Shown: positions 1 through 8,605 of the stretch, one piece after another
Layout: each line of letters begins with the position of its first letter
How positions within the stretch are numbered: position 1 is the first letter of the stretch
Assembly: GCA_016932235.1 (NCBI GenBank)
Contig: JAFGDF010000062.1
Span: 1-38,298, forward strand
Source of the DNA: Deltaproteobacteria bacterium
GTDB lineage: Bacteria; Desulfobacterota; DSM-4660; Desulfatiglandales; HGW-15
DNA: 38,298 nucleotides
Direction: 5' to 3'
Program-made: the position numbers and the translations under genes
Notes under the pieces: model-generated
Database searches by the model: none
Told to the model about the DNA's origin: nothing
The model's input: the letters and a program-made list of their open reading frames with translations, nothing else

Positions 1-288
1 CCCGAGGAATGAGGCGTACATAGAAGTACGTCGCAATGACGAGGGATGAGGGTAACGCAGCAGATGGGCGTTGTCAGACAGCCTCCTTACCCCTGTTTAA
101 AAAAGAGGGGGACGATTACTTCCCCCTTTGTGAAAGGGGGACCGAGGGGGATTTCGAGCAATTATATTCATGGAAGGCCACGCTCCGTCGTTGCCGAAAT
201 AGGCGGACACGACAGAGCGAGTCCCTCCACATGCTTGATTACAGAATGTACTTAATTCCATGAAGTTTTGGGATTTTTTATGATTACG
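1..288. other. Non-coding left flank downstream of the operon
   Basis: No convincing gene is seen here; short open frames on the plus strand lack family resemblance and overlap repeats. The stretch contains a perfect CCCCCTTT hairpin at 122-140 and G-rich runs around 105-150. It lies just downstream of the last minus-strand gene, so it probably holds the end of the operon transcript, but I cannot point to a clean hairpin plus U-tract within the first 100 bases after the stop. Confidence 0.5.
122..140. repeat. CCCCCTTT hairpin, left copy
   Basis: CCCCCTTT (122-129), loop GTG, AAAGGGGG (133-140): a perfect 8-base stem. Two relatives lie at 37593-37612 and 37628-37645, at the other end of the locus and in the same orientation; the copy here and the one at 37628 are both followed within a few bases by a G-rich run and GGATTT. 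This looks like a dispersed genomic palindromic repeat rather than a terminator specific to this operon. Confidence 0.6.
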
Positions 289-1734
289 TTATTGTTGTCG
301 TCTTAAAAGGATAACAACCCGCTTGGGTAAATCACCGTCCGCAAATACCCTGTGGGAAATAATCTCTACATCTTTAAGCCAGGGGATTTGCCCCATCAAT
401 TTCAAAGACATCTCATAATCCTGATCGTCACGACGGTCATAAAACATGTATTCCCATGGAATGGCTTCGAGACCCGAAGGAAGGCCTATATGATCGCCAG
501 CCTCAACAAAAAAGAGTATCCCGTTTTTTCTAGGCTTAAAACGGGCCGGTACGCTCTTAATAAAATCATAATCTCCCATGATCCTGTCACCAAATAAATC
601 AAACCTTGTAGCACCCAATGAAAGGAGAAGTCTCTCAGCGCTTTTTGTTATTTCAGGCATATCCCAGCCAATCCCCCAGAGAGCGCCGCAGGAAAGCGCG
701 TTATAAAGCGTAAGCCCTGTATTGCATCCAGCATCATATACGACTCTATTACTTACAGAACAGCCGCATTCTTCCAGCATCTCCCGGTAATGTTGCCATC
801 GGGTCTTCACATTTCTACTTCCTATGGATATGCCGGGAATTCCCTCATAAAGATATTTTCTGCCTCCCGTGTAAAAAGGCGCTCCTCCAAAATGCGCCTT
901 GTCTTGTATCTCCATTAAAATCCTTTTCAGGATTTTTGACTCATTTCGCAGGAAAAAAGCCTGGAAATCCACAAACAAAGGCTTTCCGCCATTATCGTTA
1001 CCGATCAGATTTCCATTACAGTCTAATGGTTGAAAATCCCACATGGTATCTGTCTCTTCATGAATCGTTGAGAGATCTCCCTGGTCAAGAATCGATTTAA
1101 GTCTGTTAATAAAATCATCATAGTCTTTTTGTCGGATTTCCGGACCGTCAACATGCTGAACTACATAGCATGTCAATAGCCGGTTGCCGCACCGCAGGGC
1201 AATGAGGTCATAGACCCTTATGCCCAGGCCATGGGCATAAAGATAATTGGCAACCCGCATTAAGGCAGTTGGAGTGGGAGTCAAAAGCCTCTTCAGGGCA
1301 GCTCCAGGGGCAGGGTTCTGTTTGTGATTGGTGTACCGGGCCTGGTTAGGCGGCCTCAGGTTCTTAAGGATTTTGAGTCCGCTATTCCCGGGATAATTAC
1401 TGAGAATGTTCCCGAATGATCTCCACAATCCATCCTGAGGGGGCAGATAAAATGTCCAACCACCTTCCTTAAAGGCTATATTATTCTTTTTAAGCCATTG
1501 ACGGAGATCACCTGTGGTCCGGACAGTCAAGTCATCAACAGGATATACCAGGATTTCCTGCCTGGATAAAAAATCCATCAAACGGTTTTTATTGAATTTA
1601 TTTAAGAGCTTTCCCGTATAAACAGCATGGAAAAAAAACCTGACCTCCTCATATATAGAGTAAATAGAGATCGAGAAATGGTAGATCCAGGGAAAGGGCC
1701 TTACTTTTTGCTGTATATATCTGGCAAATCGCAT
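289..1734 (-). CDS. Kinase-like / SAM-methyltransferase two-domain protein
   Basis: 481 residues. The C-terminal part, from about residue 330, is a class I SAM-dependent methyltransferase: strand VVYDAGCNTG (331-340) is the glycine-rich SAM motif and GIGWD near 354-358 is the acidic end of strand 2. Residues about 150-262 look like a remote LPS-kinase/Bud32-type fold: a hinge-like YVVQHVDGP (190-198), DFQPLDCNGNLI (233-244) resembling a catalytic-loop/Asn segment, and LFVDFQAFF (253-261) resembling a metal-binding Asp segment. The kinase assignment is inference from motif spacing; the methyltransferase is clear. This is the last gene of the operon, 11 bases after its upstream neighbour, with a poor ribosome site. 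Similar functions occur as separate genes at the head of the operon (WaaP-like kinase at 31107, methyltransferase at 32741). The substrate is unknown, probably a surface glycan or its lipid carrier. Confidence 0.65.
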   Translation of the reverse strand: MRFARYIQQKVRPFPWIYHFSISIYSIYEEVRFFFHAVYTGKLLNKFNKNRLMDFLSRQEILVYPVDDLTVRTTGDLRQWLKKNNIAFKEGGWTFYLPPQDGLWRSFGNILSNYPGNSGLKILKNLRPPNQARYTNHKQNPAPGAALKRLLTPTPTALMRVANYLYAHGLGIRVYDLIALRCGNRLLTCYVVQHVDGPEIRQKDYDDFINRLKSILDQGDLSTIHEETDTMWDFQPLDCNGNLIGNDNGGKPLFVDFQAFFLRNESKILKRILMEIQDKAHFGGAPFYTGGRKYLYEGIPGISIGSRNVKTRWQHYREMLEECGCSVSNRVVYDAGCNTGLTLYNALSCGALWGIGWDMPEITKSAERLLLSLGATRFDLFGDRIMGDYDFIKSVPARFKPRKNGILFFVEAGDHIGLPSGLEAIPWEYMFYDRRDDQDYEMSLKLMGQIPWLKDVEIISHRVFADGDLPKRVVILLRRQQ

Positions 1735-1745
1735 TTTGTGGATAT

Positions 1746-3167
1746 CTATTTACCCCGAGAGATCAGAAAGCAGGAACTGGTGGATGGAACGGCCTGGACC
1801 TCTACTGAGGTGAATCTACCCGTTAATTCCCTGAAAATATCAATAGATTGTCGAGCTTCTTCGATGCTGAGGCCCGGAAATTTTTGTTTTAGATAGCCCG
1901 AACCTCCTGTTGGCCCTTTGATAATCCGTCTCAAAACAGGCTTGACTGAATAAATAAAGGATTGGACCTTCATCCCAACACCTCCAAGAGGCATTTGGTG
2001 AGACCGAGACCCAGTCCATGGATACATCACTGCCAGATCCCTCAGGGCAGAAATGATGTTTTCACAGGCGGTTGGGCCATATAAACCTTTTATATATTCT
2101 TCAACCAGGGACTTCACTGCAAGATCCTCATGATCGTGAAGCACGAACCCTGATGGATCGGCAAGCGCCTTTTCCAACAAATCCGCCAGGTCAGGTTCGT
2201 TATAAGCCTTTCTGCATATGGCGTTTGGAAGTTCGGAATCAAAGGTTTCGGATGTGATTGGAGCATAACAGATTACAGGTGCGTCCAAAATAAATGCCTC
2301 AACGCCCGTTGTGCAGCTATTGTGGATCATGACCCGGGAAGCCAGTATCCATGGAATGACATTCCCTTCGTAAATAATCCTGACATTACGCAGGTCTTTG
2401 GTCTGTTCTTTCCATGTTTCCTGGTTTTCCGATGGGTGCGGACGTAAAATGATTGTATAATCAGGGAAGAGTTCACTCAGATACCTGGTCATTTTTATAA
2501 AATGGTGATACATCTCACCTAAAAAATCCGCCCATTTAACAAAAAAGGCCTCTTCATCCCTTGTCTCGATCCTCCCCTTTTCTTTCAAGTTTTTAATGAC
2601 GAAATCACGACCATAGAAGTGATTATACCTGCTGAAATTGCTATTGATGAGAATAAACCGGCCATACCTTTCCCTTAATATTTCCGCTTCATGAGAAAAG
2701 ATCTCCCGGTAAGGATGCCGGAGCAGATCGAACCTGGGATTTCCAGTGCTGATTATCTTGTCATTCCCCTTACCCACCTTCATCTTTATGGCATCTGCCT
2801 GAACCTCACCCCACGAAAAAAATATGTCAACAAGTTTGAAAGATTCTATGGATATTCTTTCTTTCAGGTACGTATCCCGATCCCTGAACGTCAAGCCTTC
2901 TTCACACCATGCCACTACCCGGTTCCCCATATTCCTGGTCTTCTTAAAACTCTTTATCTTTGTGGAGGCAATGCTTTTGTCAATATAAATACCACGCGGC
3001 AGGTATCTTAAATGTTGATGTATCTCATTTTGATCCCCTAAAATCACATTAAATCCTGCTTCGGCCGCGAAACAGGACAAAAGCGTTTTTGCATGAAATT
3101 CCCTTGCCTTTGTTTCAATGGGGATTATGAGGTATAGTTGGTTATCAGGTGAGTTATATAATCTCAT
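1746..3167 (-). CDS. Surface carbohydrate biosynthesis protein, GT-B-like transferase
   Basis: 473 residues. Resembles the bacterial surface carbohydrate biosynthesis family found next to nonulosonate genes, distantly like CDP-glycerol/capsule transferases. Visible landmarks are CEEGL (88-92), TGNPRFD (141-147), RPHPSE (242-247) and HNSCTTGVEA (282-291). The last two sit where GT-B enzymes bind the nucleotide sugar, with the RPHP and S/T-x-x-x-E-A pattern. No membrane segment or signal peptide, so it is likely a cytoplasmic or membrane-associated enzyme. It follows neuC and neuB of cassette A with a gap of one base, so an inferred role is transfer of that cassette's CMP-activated sugar. Acceptor and linkage cannot be read from sequence. 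Confidence 0.65.
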   Translation of the reverse strand: MRLYNSPDNQLYLIIPIETKAREFHAKTLLSCFAAEAGFNVILGDQNEIHQHLRYLPRGIYIDKSIASTKIKSFKKTRNMGNRVVAWCEEGLTFRDRDTYLKERISIESFKLVDIFFSWGEVQADAIKMKVGKGNDKIISTGNPRFDLLRHPYREIFSHEAEILRERYGRFILINSNFSRYNHFYGRDFVIKNLKEKGRIETRDEEAFFVKWADFLGEMYHHFIKMTRYLSELFPDYTIILRPHPSENQETWKEQTKDLRNVRIIYEGNVIPWILASRVMIHNSCTTGVEAFILDAPVICYAPITSETFDSELPNAICRKAYNEPDLADLLEKALADPSGFVLHDHEDLAVKSLVEEYIKGLYGPTACENIISALRDLAVMYPWTGSRSHQMPLGGVGMKVQSFIYSVKPVLRRIIKGPTGGSGYLKQKFPGLSIEEARQSIDIFRELTGRFTSVEVQAVPSTSSCFLISRGK

Positions 3168-3168
3168 T

Positions 3169-4326
3169 TTAATAAGATATCTTTTTCTGGATCTTCAGGT
3201 CAAAACTCTTCAGTATTCCGGCCATCTTTGTTCCCGCATTCCCATCACCATAAAGATAATTGGGCTCAAAAGGTCCATGATTTATCTGCTCTCTTACGGC
3301 CCTTAAGATTTCCTCTCTCTCATACCCCACGTCGACGACATTATGTCCTCTTTCTCTTCCTGTTTGGCGTGATCCTATGGTTACCGATGGAACTCCTATA
3401 AAGGAGGCCTCCCTTATTCCACTGCTCGAGTTGCCGACAATACATGTGCAATTTTTCAATAAAGGGGCATAAAGCTCTATAGGAAGGCTCTTAAAAAACT
3501 TTATATAATCAGGATTCCTCTTTTCCCTGAAATCTCTTATACCCTTTGATATCCCATCAGAACCCGCATCCATATTCGGCCAGATCCATACCGTTCTCAT
3601 ACCTAAGGATTCTACTGCCGCAATTGTCTCTCTTACATAATAAAGGTTCTTTTCATATTCCGTGGTCACAGGGTGCATGATAACGACTATATAGGGCTTG
3701 TTCAGATCTACAAATCCCCCCACTCCGGCGGTCTTTTGGAGCTCCATGATTGGAGTCAGGTTATTCAGATTTAGCCTGGCAATCACATCCAGACTCGTAG
3801 CCCCGACCGTAAAGATGGTCTCAGGGTGCTCCCCCATACGCTCGATTCGTTTTGCCGCGCTTTCAGTCGCTGGAAAATGCAGATGAGAAAGCTTTGTTAT
3901 GGAATGTCTTATGCTTTCATCAATGGAGCCTGAGACCTCACCTCCTTCCACATGGGCGACGGCGATATTCATATACGCGGCCGTCATTGCGATAGGCAGG
4001 CATTCAAACCTGTCAGCCATAACCATGACAACATCAGGACAGAGATTCTCAAAGGCGGTGCTGAACTCGGTAACCGCCAATCCTGCTGATTTTGCCATGC
4101 TTATGGTATTTTCTCCTTCCACAAGAAAATGTATATAACGATCAACCTTTATATTATTTTCAGTCAATGATTTGGCAACGTTTCCGTACTTCTGCAGAAG
4201 GGCGCCCCCGCCCACGATAATCTGTAGCTCTATATCATCATCGGAATTCGCAGCCTCTATTAAGGATTTCATTTTTGCGTAGTTTCCGCGGGTCGTTATG
4301 GTTACGCATATCTTTCTTGGGCTCAA
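3169..4326 (-). CDS. neuC: NeuC-type UDP-GlcNAc 2-epimerase (hydrolysing), cassette A
   Basis: About 385 residues, the normal length for the hydrolysing UDP-N-acetylglucosamine 2-epimerase family (NeuC/LegG), which releases ManNAc or a related free sugar plus UDP as substrate for NeuB. Family marks are an N-terminal KICVTITTRGNY strand-loop, an ADRFE segment, AHVEGGEVSGSIDESIRH, and a C-terminal GNSSSGIREAS loop that binds the diphosphate. I chose the TTG at 4326 because GGAGG lies 6-10 bases upstream and the TTG overlaps the neuB stop (TTGA), a coupled arrangement; an in-frame ATG at 4341 is the alternative. It is clearly paralogous to the gene at 17133, sharing nearly all motifs and an IQKK tail. 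Whether it uses UDP-GlcNAc or a diamino sugar cannot be decided; no legionaminic dehydratase or aminotransferase is nearby. Confidence 0.88.
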   Translation of the reverse strand: MSPRKICVTITTRGNYAKMKSLIEAANSDDDIELQIIVGGGALLQKYGNVAKSLTENNIKVDRYIHFLVEGENTISMAKSAGLAVTEFSTAFENLCPDVVMVMADRFECLPIAMTAAYMNIAVAHVEGGEVSGSIDESIRHSITKLSHLHFPATESAAKRIERMGEHPETIFTVGATSLDVIARLNLNNLTPIMELQKTAGVGGFVDLNKPYIVVIMHPVTTEYEKNLYYVRETIAAVESLGMRTVWIWPNMDAGSDGISKGIRDFREKRNPDYIKFFKSLPIELYAPLLKNCTCIVGNSSSGIREASFIGVPSVTIGSRQTGRERGHNVVDVGYEREEILRAVREQINHGPFEPNYLYGDGNAGTKMAGILKSFDLKIQKKISY

Positions 4327-5351
4327 ATCAGTTCCTCCCATCGGATGATTCTGTCTTTATCAATATCTTTCTTCGCCTTTTTGTCGATGACTTTATTGAT
4401 CTGAGAAGGCGGGATGCCATTTCCGGGTCTTTTGGCACATAGATGACTCGATGTTATTCTTTCCCCGGCAGATATGGGACAGGCGGCGACAAGACTCTTT
4501 CGTGCCCAGAGTATGCTTTCCATTTCGGCCCGGCCTGGCGCTTTAATTCCCGAACCGAGGCCCTGCTCAATTTCTCTTATCTGCTGGACCATGAGGCGAA
4601 GATCTTCAGGTCCGCATGAGACTTTCCAGTCCTGGGCATTCGGGATATTAAAATCAAGGGATATATGCTTTTCTATGACACAGGCTCCAAGGGCCGCCGC
4701 CGCAACAGGGAAATGAATCCCCTGGGTATGGTCTGAGTAGCCCGTAATGACGCCGAATTTTTCCCTGATAGATGACATCGCCCTGAGATTAACTTCCGAA
4801 GGGCTTGTTGGATAGGAAGTTACACAATGCAACACCGCAACGTCGGGGTTCTCTGCTTCTGAAAAGACATTTAAAGCCTCTTCGATTTCATTCATTGTGT
4901 ACATTCCGGTTGAGAAGATAATGGGTTTTTTCTTTGAAGCAATCTTTTTTAAAAAGGGCCAGTTGGATAATTCACCTGAGCCGATTTTAAAGGCAGGAAC
5001 GTTGAGACTATCCAGAAATTCCAGGCTTGGCTCATCATGGGCGGTGCTGATAAATAAGATCCTCTTTTTATGACAGTATGCGTTAATCTTCCTGAATGCA
5101 TCATAGGGCAGTTCTCTGGTTCGGAACCTGTCAACCCATTCAGAAGATTCACTGGATATAAGCTCGTCTGTCTTGAAAGTCTGGAATTTTATCGCGTCTG
5201 CCTTTGCCTCGGATGCCATGTCAACAAGTGCCATGGCCTTTTCAAGACTTCCGAAATGCGCCACACCGGCTTCAGCTATAATAAAGATCGGCTTCCCTGG
5301 TCCTATTACGCGGTCTGCGATACAAATATTTTCACTGAATTTAAAAGGCAT
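4323..5351 (-). CDS. neuB: NeuB-type nonulosonate synthase, cassette A
   Basis: 342 residues. Condenses phosphoenolpyruvate with ManNAc or a related 6-carbon sugar to a 9-carbon 2-keto-3-deoxy acid. The N-terminal TIM-barrel shows PIFIIAEAGVAHFGS, ADAIKFQTF, AFKIGSGEL, STGMY, LHCVTSYP and a GYSDHTQG segment, followed by VIEKHISLD with the metal/PEP histidine region. The C-terminal 60 residues are an SAF (antifreeze-like) domain, SLVAACPISAGERIT to RPGNGIPPSQI. Where the GPDH/GTDH-type substrate segment is expected it has NIPNAQDWKVSCGPEDL, an unusual replacement that may signal a different substrate. It precedes neuC with a short overlap. The synthase family is certain; product identity is not. 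Confidence 0.9.
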   Translation of the reverse strand: MPFKFSENICIADRVIGPGKPIFIIAEAGVAHFGSLEKAMALVDMASEAKADAIKFQTFKTDELISSESSEWVDRFRTRELPYDAFRKINAYCHKKRILFISTAHDEPSLEFLDSLNVPAFKIGSGELSNWPFLKKIASKKKPIIFSTGMYTMNEIEEALNVFSEAENPDVAVLHCVTSYPTSPSEVNLRAMSSIREKFGVITGYSDHTQGIHFPVAAAALGACVIEKHISLDFNIPNAQDWKVSCGPEDLRLMVQQIREIEQGLGSGIKAPGRAEMESILWARKSLVAACPISAGERITSSHLCAKRPGNGIPPSQINKVIDKKAKKDIDKDRIIRWEELI

Positions 5352-5420
5352 GCTTTTCCCTTAAATGATTTACGGGTATTTATTCCTGTGGCTTTTTCCT
5401 GGATATTCAAAGATGGCTTA

Positions 5421-6404
5421 TTATTTTATGCTTTGCCGTGTGCGTGATTCCAGCACCTGAATAATCCGGTGTATGGTATAAGACTGTGTCATGCTCCATG
5501 CATCTACTGTTGACCCTGCTATGTGGGGAGTAATGATAAGATTTGGATGTACGGCCGCGTATCTTGCAAGGGGGCTCTCTTTGACTCTTTTCTCAAAATC
5601 CCTCTCAAATTCGCCCTCCATCACATCCACGGCTGCGCCGGCGATTCTCCCGCTTTCAAGGGAATCCAGCAAGGCAGAGGAATCCACAAGCTCGGCTCTG
5701 GCTGTATTGACAAAAAATGACCCATCTTTAAACTTTTCGAATATCTCCCTGCTGAAAAGGTTTTCGGTATCCGGTTCATGCGGTACATGAAGCGTAATTA
5801 TATCAGAAGATTCCACAAGCGATACAAGCGATTCGGCGCGTCTTATACTTTTCGGATGCTCGGATACATAAGGATCAAAATAGGAAACATCCATGCCAAA
5901 ACATACACCGTAAGATGCCACCTTTCTTCCCAGACGACCATATCCGGCAATACCGAGGGACATTCTGGAAAGCATCGATTTAGCGCCAAAAGACCACCTG
6001 CTCCATTTGCCGTCCAGAACAGACATAAAGGCCGGAAACATATTCCTGGTTACCGAGATAATCAGTCCCCAGGTCAGTTCAGCAGTTGGGGTTATGGTTT
6101 CCAGGAAATCGTGCTGGTCCTTCAATGTTACTACCGAAATCCCTTTCTCCGCTGCGTAAGCGATATCGATATGAGGATGCCCGGTAGTGTTTGATCCGAT
6201 AACCTTCAGGCGGGATGATAAATCGATCTTTTCCCTGCCGAAATAATACCCGAGCGGAGCCATGATCACGTCGGCCTTCTTTAACAGATCCGGTGTGTCC
6301 TCAGATGGATCTGAAAGCGTGATTACATGGAAATTGTCATTCAACAGTTTCAAATTCTCAGGCCTGTATTCCAGTATACTGTAATATATGAGAGTATGCT
6401 TCAT
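5421..6404 (-). CDS. D-isomer-specific 2-hydroxyacid dehydrogenase, cassette A
   Basis: 327 residues, normal for the NAD-dependent D-2-hydroxyacid dehydrogenase family (2-keto acid to D-2-hydroxy acid, or reverse). The NAD-binding GYGRLG sequence follows LGIA; the catalytic Arg is in NTARAELVD, the Glu in VMEGE and the His in TPHIAG, so all three catalytic residues are present. It sits between the CMP-sugar synthetase and neuB, and a paralogue occupies cassette B (15277). A role in nonulosonate assembly is not established. Possible roles are reduction of a small 2-keto acid to make a D-hydroxyacyl substituent such as glyceryl or lactyl, or action on a sugar acid. Family call is firm, pathway role is inference. 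Confidence 0.85.
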   Translation of the reverse strand: MKHTLIYYSILEYRPENLKLLNDNFHVITLSDPSEDTPDLLKKADVIMAPLGYYFGREKIDLSSRLKVIGSNTTGHPHIDIAYAAEKGISVVTLKDQHDFLETITPTAELTWGLIISVTRNMFPAFMSVLDGKWSRWSFGAKSMLSRMSLGIAGYGRLGRKVASYGVCFGMDVSYFDPYVSEHPKSIRRAESLVSLVESSDIITLHVPHEPDTENLFSREIFEKFKDGSFFVNTARAELVDSSALLDSLESGRIAGAAVDVMEGEFERDFEKRVKESPLARYAAVHPNLIITPHIAGSTVDAWSMTQSYTIHRIIQVLESRTRQSIK

Positions 6405-6413
6405 TTTTAGAGA

Positions 6414-7145
6414 TCAATCGAATTTCGGCAACCAGACCTTCTTCTTCTCGATGTACCACTCTGCCAGTTCCAGGTCCTCAGGGCTATCCACGTCCAGGGC
6501 ATAGGGATAGGGAATTTCATACGCAAGAGAAGGTTGTGGAAAAATATCCATGGTCTTCAACAGGGACTCGGTCCTGGTAATAACAAGATTACCGAACATG
6601 AATAATTGCGGTTTTTTCTGCTTGTTGTAACAAATCCTTCGCTCTTCCGGAAAACGGAACCTTACATGCCCATTCTCAACCACCCTCTGATTATATGCAT
6701 GAAAATTATGGGGTATCATTGTTGTTGTCTGAACGGAAGCGTTGTCCTTATCTTTATTTAATAAGTTGACGCATTCATCGATATGACCGGGAAGGACAAA
6801 AGGAGACGTGGGCTGCAAAAGTGCGACTGCGAATGGAATGTACCCTTCACTTTCTTCCAGGGTCTGTATTACATGGACCATAACGTCAATCACATGTGTT
6901 TCATCTTTAGCCAGCGCAACCGGTCTTTCCATAATCTCCGCGCCGAACTCCACGGCGACCCCCCCGATCTCTTCATTATCCGTGGAGCATATTAAGCGAC
7001 TTATGGATCTGCTTTTCCTGGCTGCCTTTATAACGTATGAAATCAAAGGATCTCCGTCCAGAGTAACAATGTTTTTTAACGGGATCGATTTTGACCCTCC
7101 CCTCGCGGGAATAAGACCCAATATATCATTTTTTGAATCTGTCAT
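6414..7145 (-). CDS. neuA: NeuA-type CMP-nonulosonate synthetase, cassette A
   Basis: 243 residues, typical of acylneuraminate cytidylyltransferases, which join CTP and a nonulosonic acid to give CMP-sugar plus pyrophosphate. The nucleotide-binding start LGLIPARGGSKSIPLKN is intact, followed by STDNEEI, LLQPTSPF and near the C-terminus the metal-binding ALDVDSPEDLELAE. The ATG lies 45 bases after the preceding gene, with a weak ribosome site. It heads the group neuA - dehydrogenase - neuB - neuC, so it most likely activates the product of the 4323 synthase. It is one of four intact and one degenerate members of the family in this window. Confidence 0.88.
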   Translation of the reverse strand: MTDSKNDILGLIPARGGSKSIPLKNIVTLDGDPLISYVIKAARKSRSISRLICSTDNEEIGGVAVEFGAEIMERPVALAKDETHVIDVMVHVIQTLEESEGYIPFAVALLQPTSPFVLPGHIDECVNLLNKDKDNASVQTTTMIPHNFHAYNQRVVENGHVRFRFPEERRICYNKQKKPQLFMFGNLVITRTESLLKTMDIFPQPSLAYEIPYPYALDVDSPEDLELAEWYIEKKKVWLPKFD

Positions 7146-7189
7146 TACCTGTATTTATCAAATAAAATTTATCGTCGGAATCATCAAGT

Positions 7190-8590
7190 TTAATTCCTGC
7201 GTTCATTGACGACCATGTCAATAACATCGCGGACCCTGGACCCGGATTTCCCATCAGTATTTCCCGTAAATCTATTTAATACGTCAACCTGGATTTGATT
7301 AAGATACGACATCTTAACAATATGACTCGATTCAGTGCAATATTTCAATAGCTTCTTGACGAGATCCTCGGGCGAATCAGCATACTCAACCGCATCACGA
7401 AGATCAATGATATACGGCCTGACAGCATCTTCCATAGCCTCATAAAACCTGGGAAACACAACAGGTCTATTCATGGCGATTGCCTCGAGAAGAGCTGTCG
7501 AATTAAAACTACAAACTACAGAGCTGTTCATGATCAAATCAAATGGATCACCCCCATGAACGAACGTAAGATTCTGAGGAGGCATAAATCCTCTGCCAAA
7601 GATTCCCTCCAGATTGGAAAATGTCCGTGAATCTCCTTTTGTTTTAATCACTACGTCGATTTCAGGATTTTCATTAGCCACATCAACCATCTTGAGATGA
7701 CAGGATTGCATCAATCTCCGCACATTAAGTTTCTCCAGATGGTCATCCAGTCTTTCATGGATCAACTTTCTTTTCTTCTCCACTTTTGTTTTACGACCTA
7801 AAATAGGGAATCCCGTCTTTTCATTGAAAGAAAAAAAGACCACACTTGGTTTCTTTTTCACAAGCACATCAATATCTTCCACTTTTTTTTGCCTCTGTTT
7901 ATGTATGTAATCCATCCGCGGCATTCCAGTGACGATAATGTTCTGTGCCTCAAATATTCCGGATTCTGATTGTATACGCTTTTCTACCTCGTTATAAACG
8001 CATATTTTTGAACCGGGGAAAGGGTTCTTCCTGTCCATATAGACCTTTTTAAAGAAATCTTCGAGTATCGGGGTTTTAAGGCATTCTTTATGTACTGCAA
8101 CAACTGGTATATTTACCTTTTCAGACGCGGTAAAAAATTCCTGTTCCTCAGCGTAGCTGAAATTCCCGGTCATAACTACGTCTATCCTGAGACTGTTTTT
8201 CAAAATATTCAGAATTTGAACCCAGAAGAAACGGAGTTCCTCCTTTTTCCCCTCAATGAAGGGGTCCTTTGAGAGGTAATTATTTGTATCTACACCACCT
8301 GGAATAAATTTAATAAAAACAGTTTTACTGAAGATCCTTTCAATAGCATAAAGTCCATATCCCTTGATACCCCCAAAACTTGCCATTATATCCTCATTAA
8401 AACCGGTCTTTGGGAAAAAAAGGATATTGATCTCCCTTTCATTTTGACATCGGGAATTTTGTAGTTCATAGACATTCCTAACTATTATAAAAGCGGCCAG
8501 GCGGGGAAGATTATATCTTGCTGCGGCGGCCAATAAAAAGGTGGATATCCTCCTTTTAAGACTATTATATTCTTTTATTATGAAACTCAT
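7190..8590 (-). CDS. Putative GT-B-like surface glycan transferase
   Basis: 466 residues, no close family recognised. Features recall CDP-glycerol/capsule-type transferases: a VVAVHKECL segment, VTGMPRMDYI (compare TGNPRFD in the gene at 1746), a VVIKTKGD segment in the position of the RPHP strand, and SSVVCSFNSTALLEAIAMNRPVVFP, a typical donor-binding Ser/Thr-x-x-x-E-A loop. Residues 12-39 are hydrophobic but interrupted by charges; I do not call a membrane helix. The start ATG has AAGGA nine bases upstream. Between the deacetylase and cassette A. Inferred role: transfer of one of the CMP-activated sugars. The alternative is a polyol-phosphate transferase. Confidence 0.55.
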   Translation of the reverse strand: MSFIIKEYNSLKRRISTFLLAAAARYNLPRLAAFIIVRNVYELQNSRCQNEREINILFFPKTGFNEDIMASFGGIKGYGLYAIERIFSKTVFIKFIPGGVDTNNYLSKDPFIEGKKEELRFFWVQILNILKNSLRIDVVMTGNFSYAEEQEFFTASEKVNIPVVAVHKECLKTPILEDFFKKVYMDRKNPFPGSKICVYNEVEKRIQSESGIFEAQNIIVTGMPRMDYIHKQRQKKVEDIDVLVKKKPSVVFFSFNEKTGFPILGRKTKVEKKRKLIHERLDDHLEKLNVRRLMQSCHLKMVDVANENPEIDVVIKTKGDSRTFSNLEGIFGRGFMPPQNLTFVHGGDPFDLIMNSSVVCSFNSTALLEAIAMNRPVVFPRFYEAMEDAVRPYIIDLRDAVEYADSPEDLVKKLLKYCTESSHIVKMSYLNQIQVDVLNRFTGNTDGKSGSRVRDVIDMVVNERRN

Positions 8591-8605
8591 GGCAATTACT
8601 TCCTT

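Noticed and set aside
1..288. Small plus-strand proteins of 69-75 residues at 36-263
   Set aside because: They run through palindromic repeat DNA, overlap one another in two frames and show no domain, ribosome site or family resemblance.
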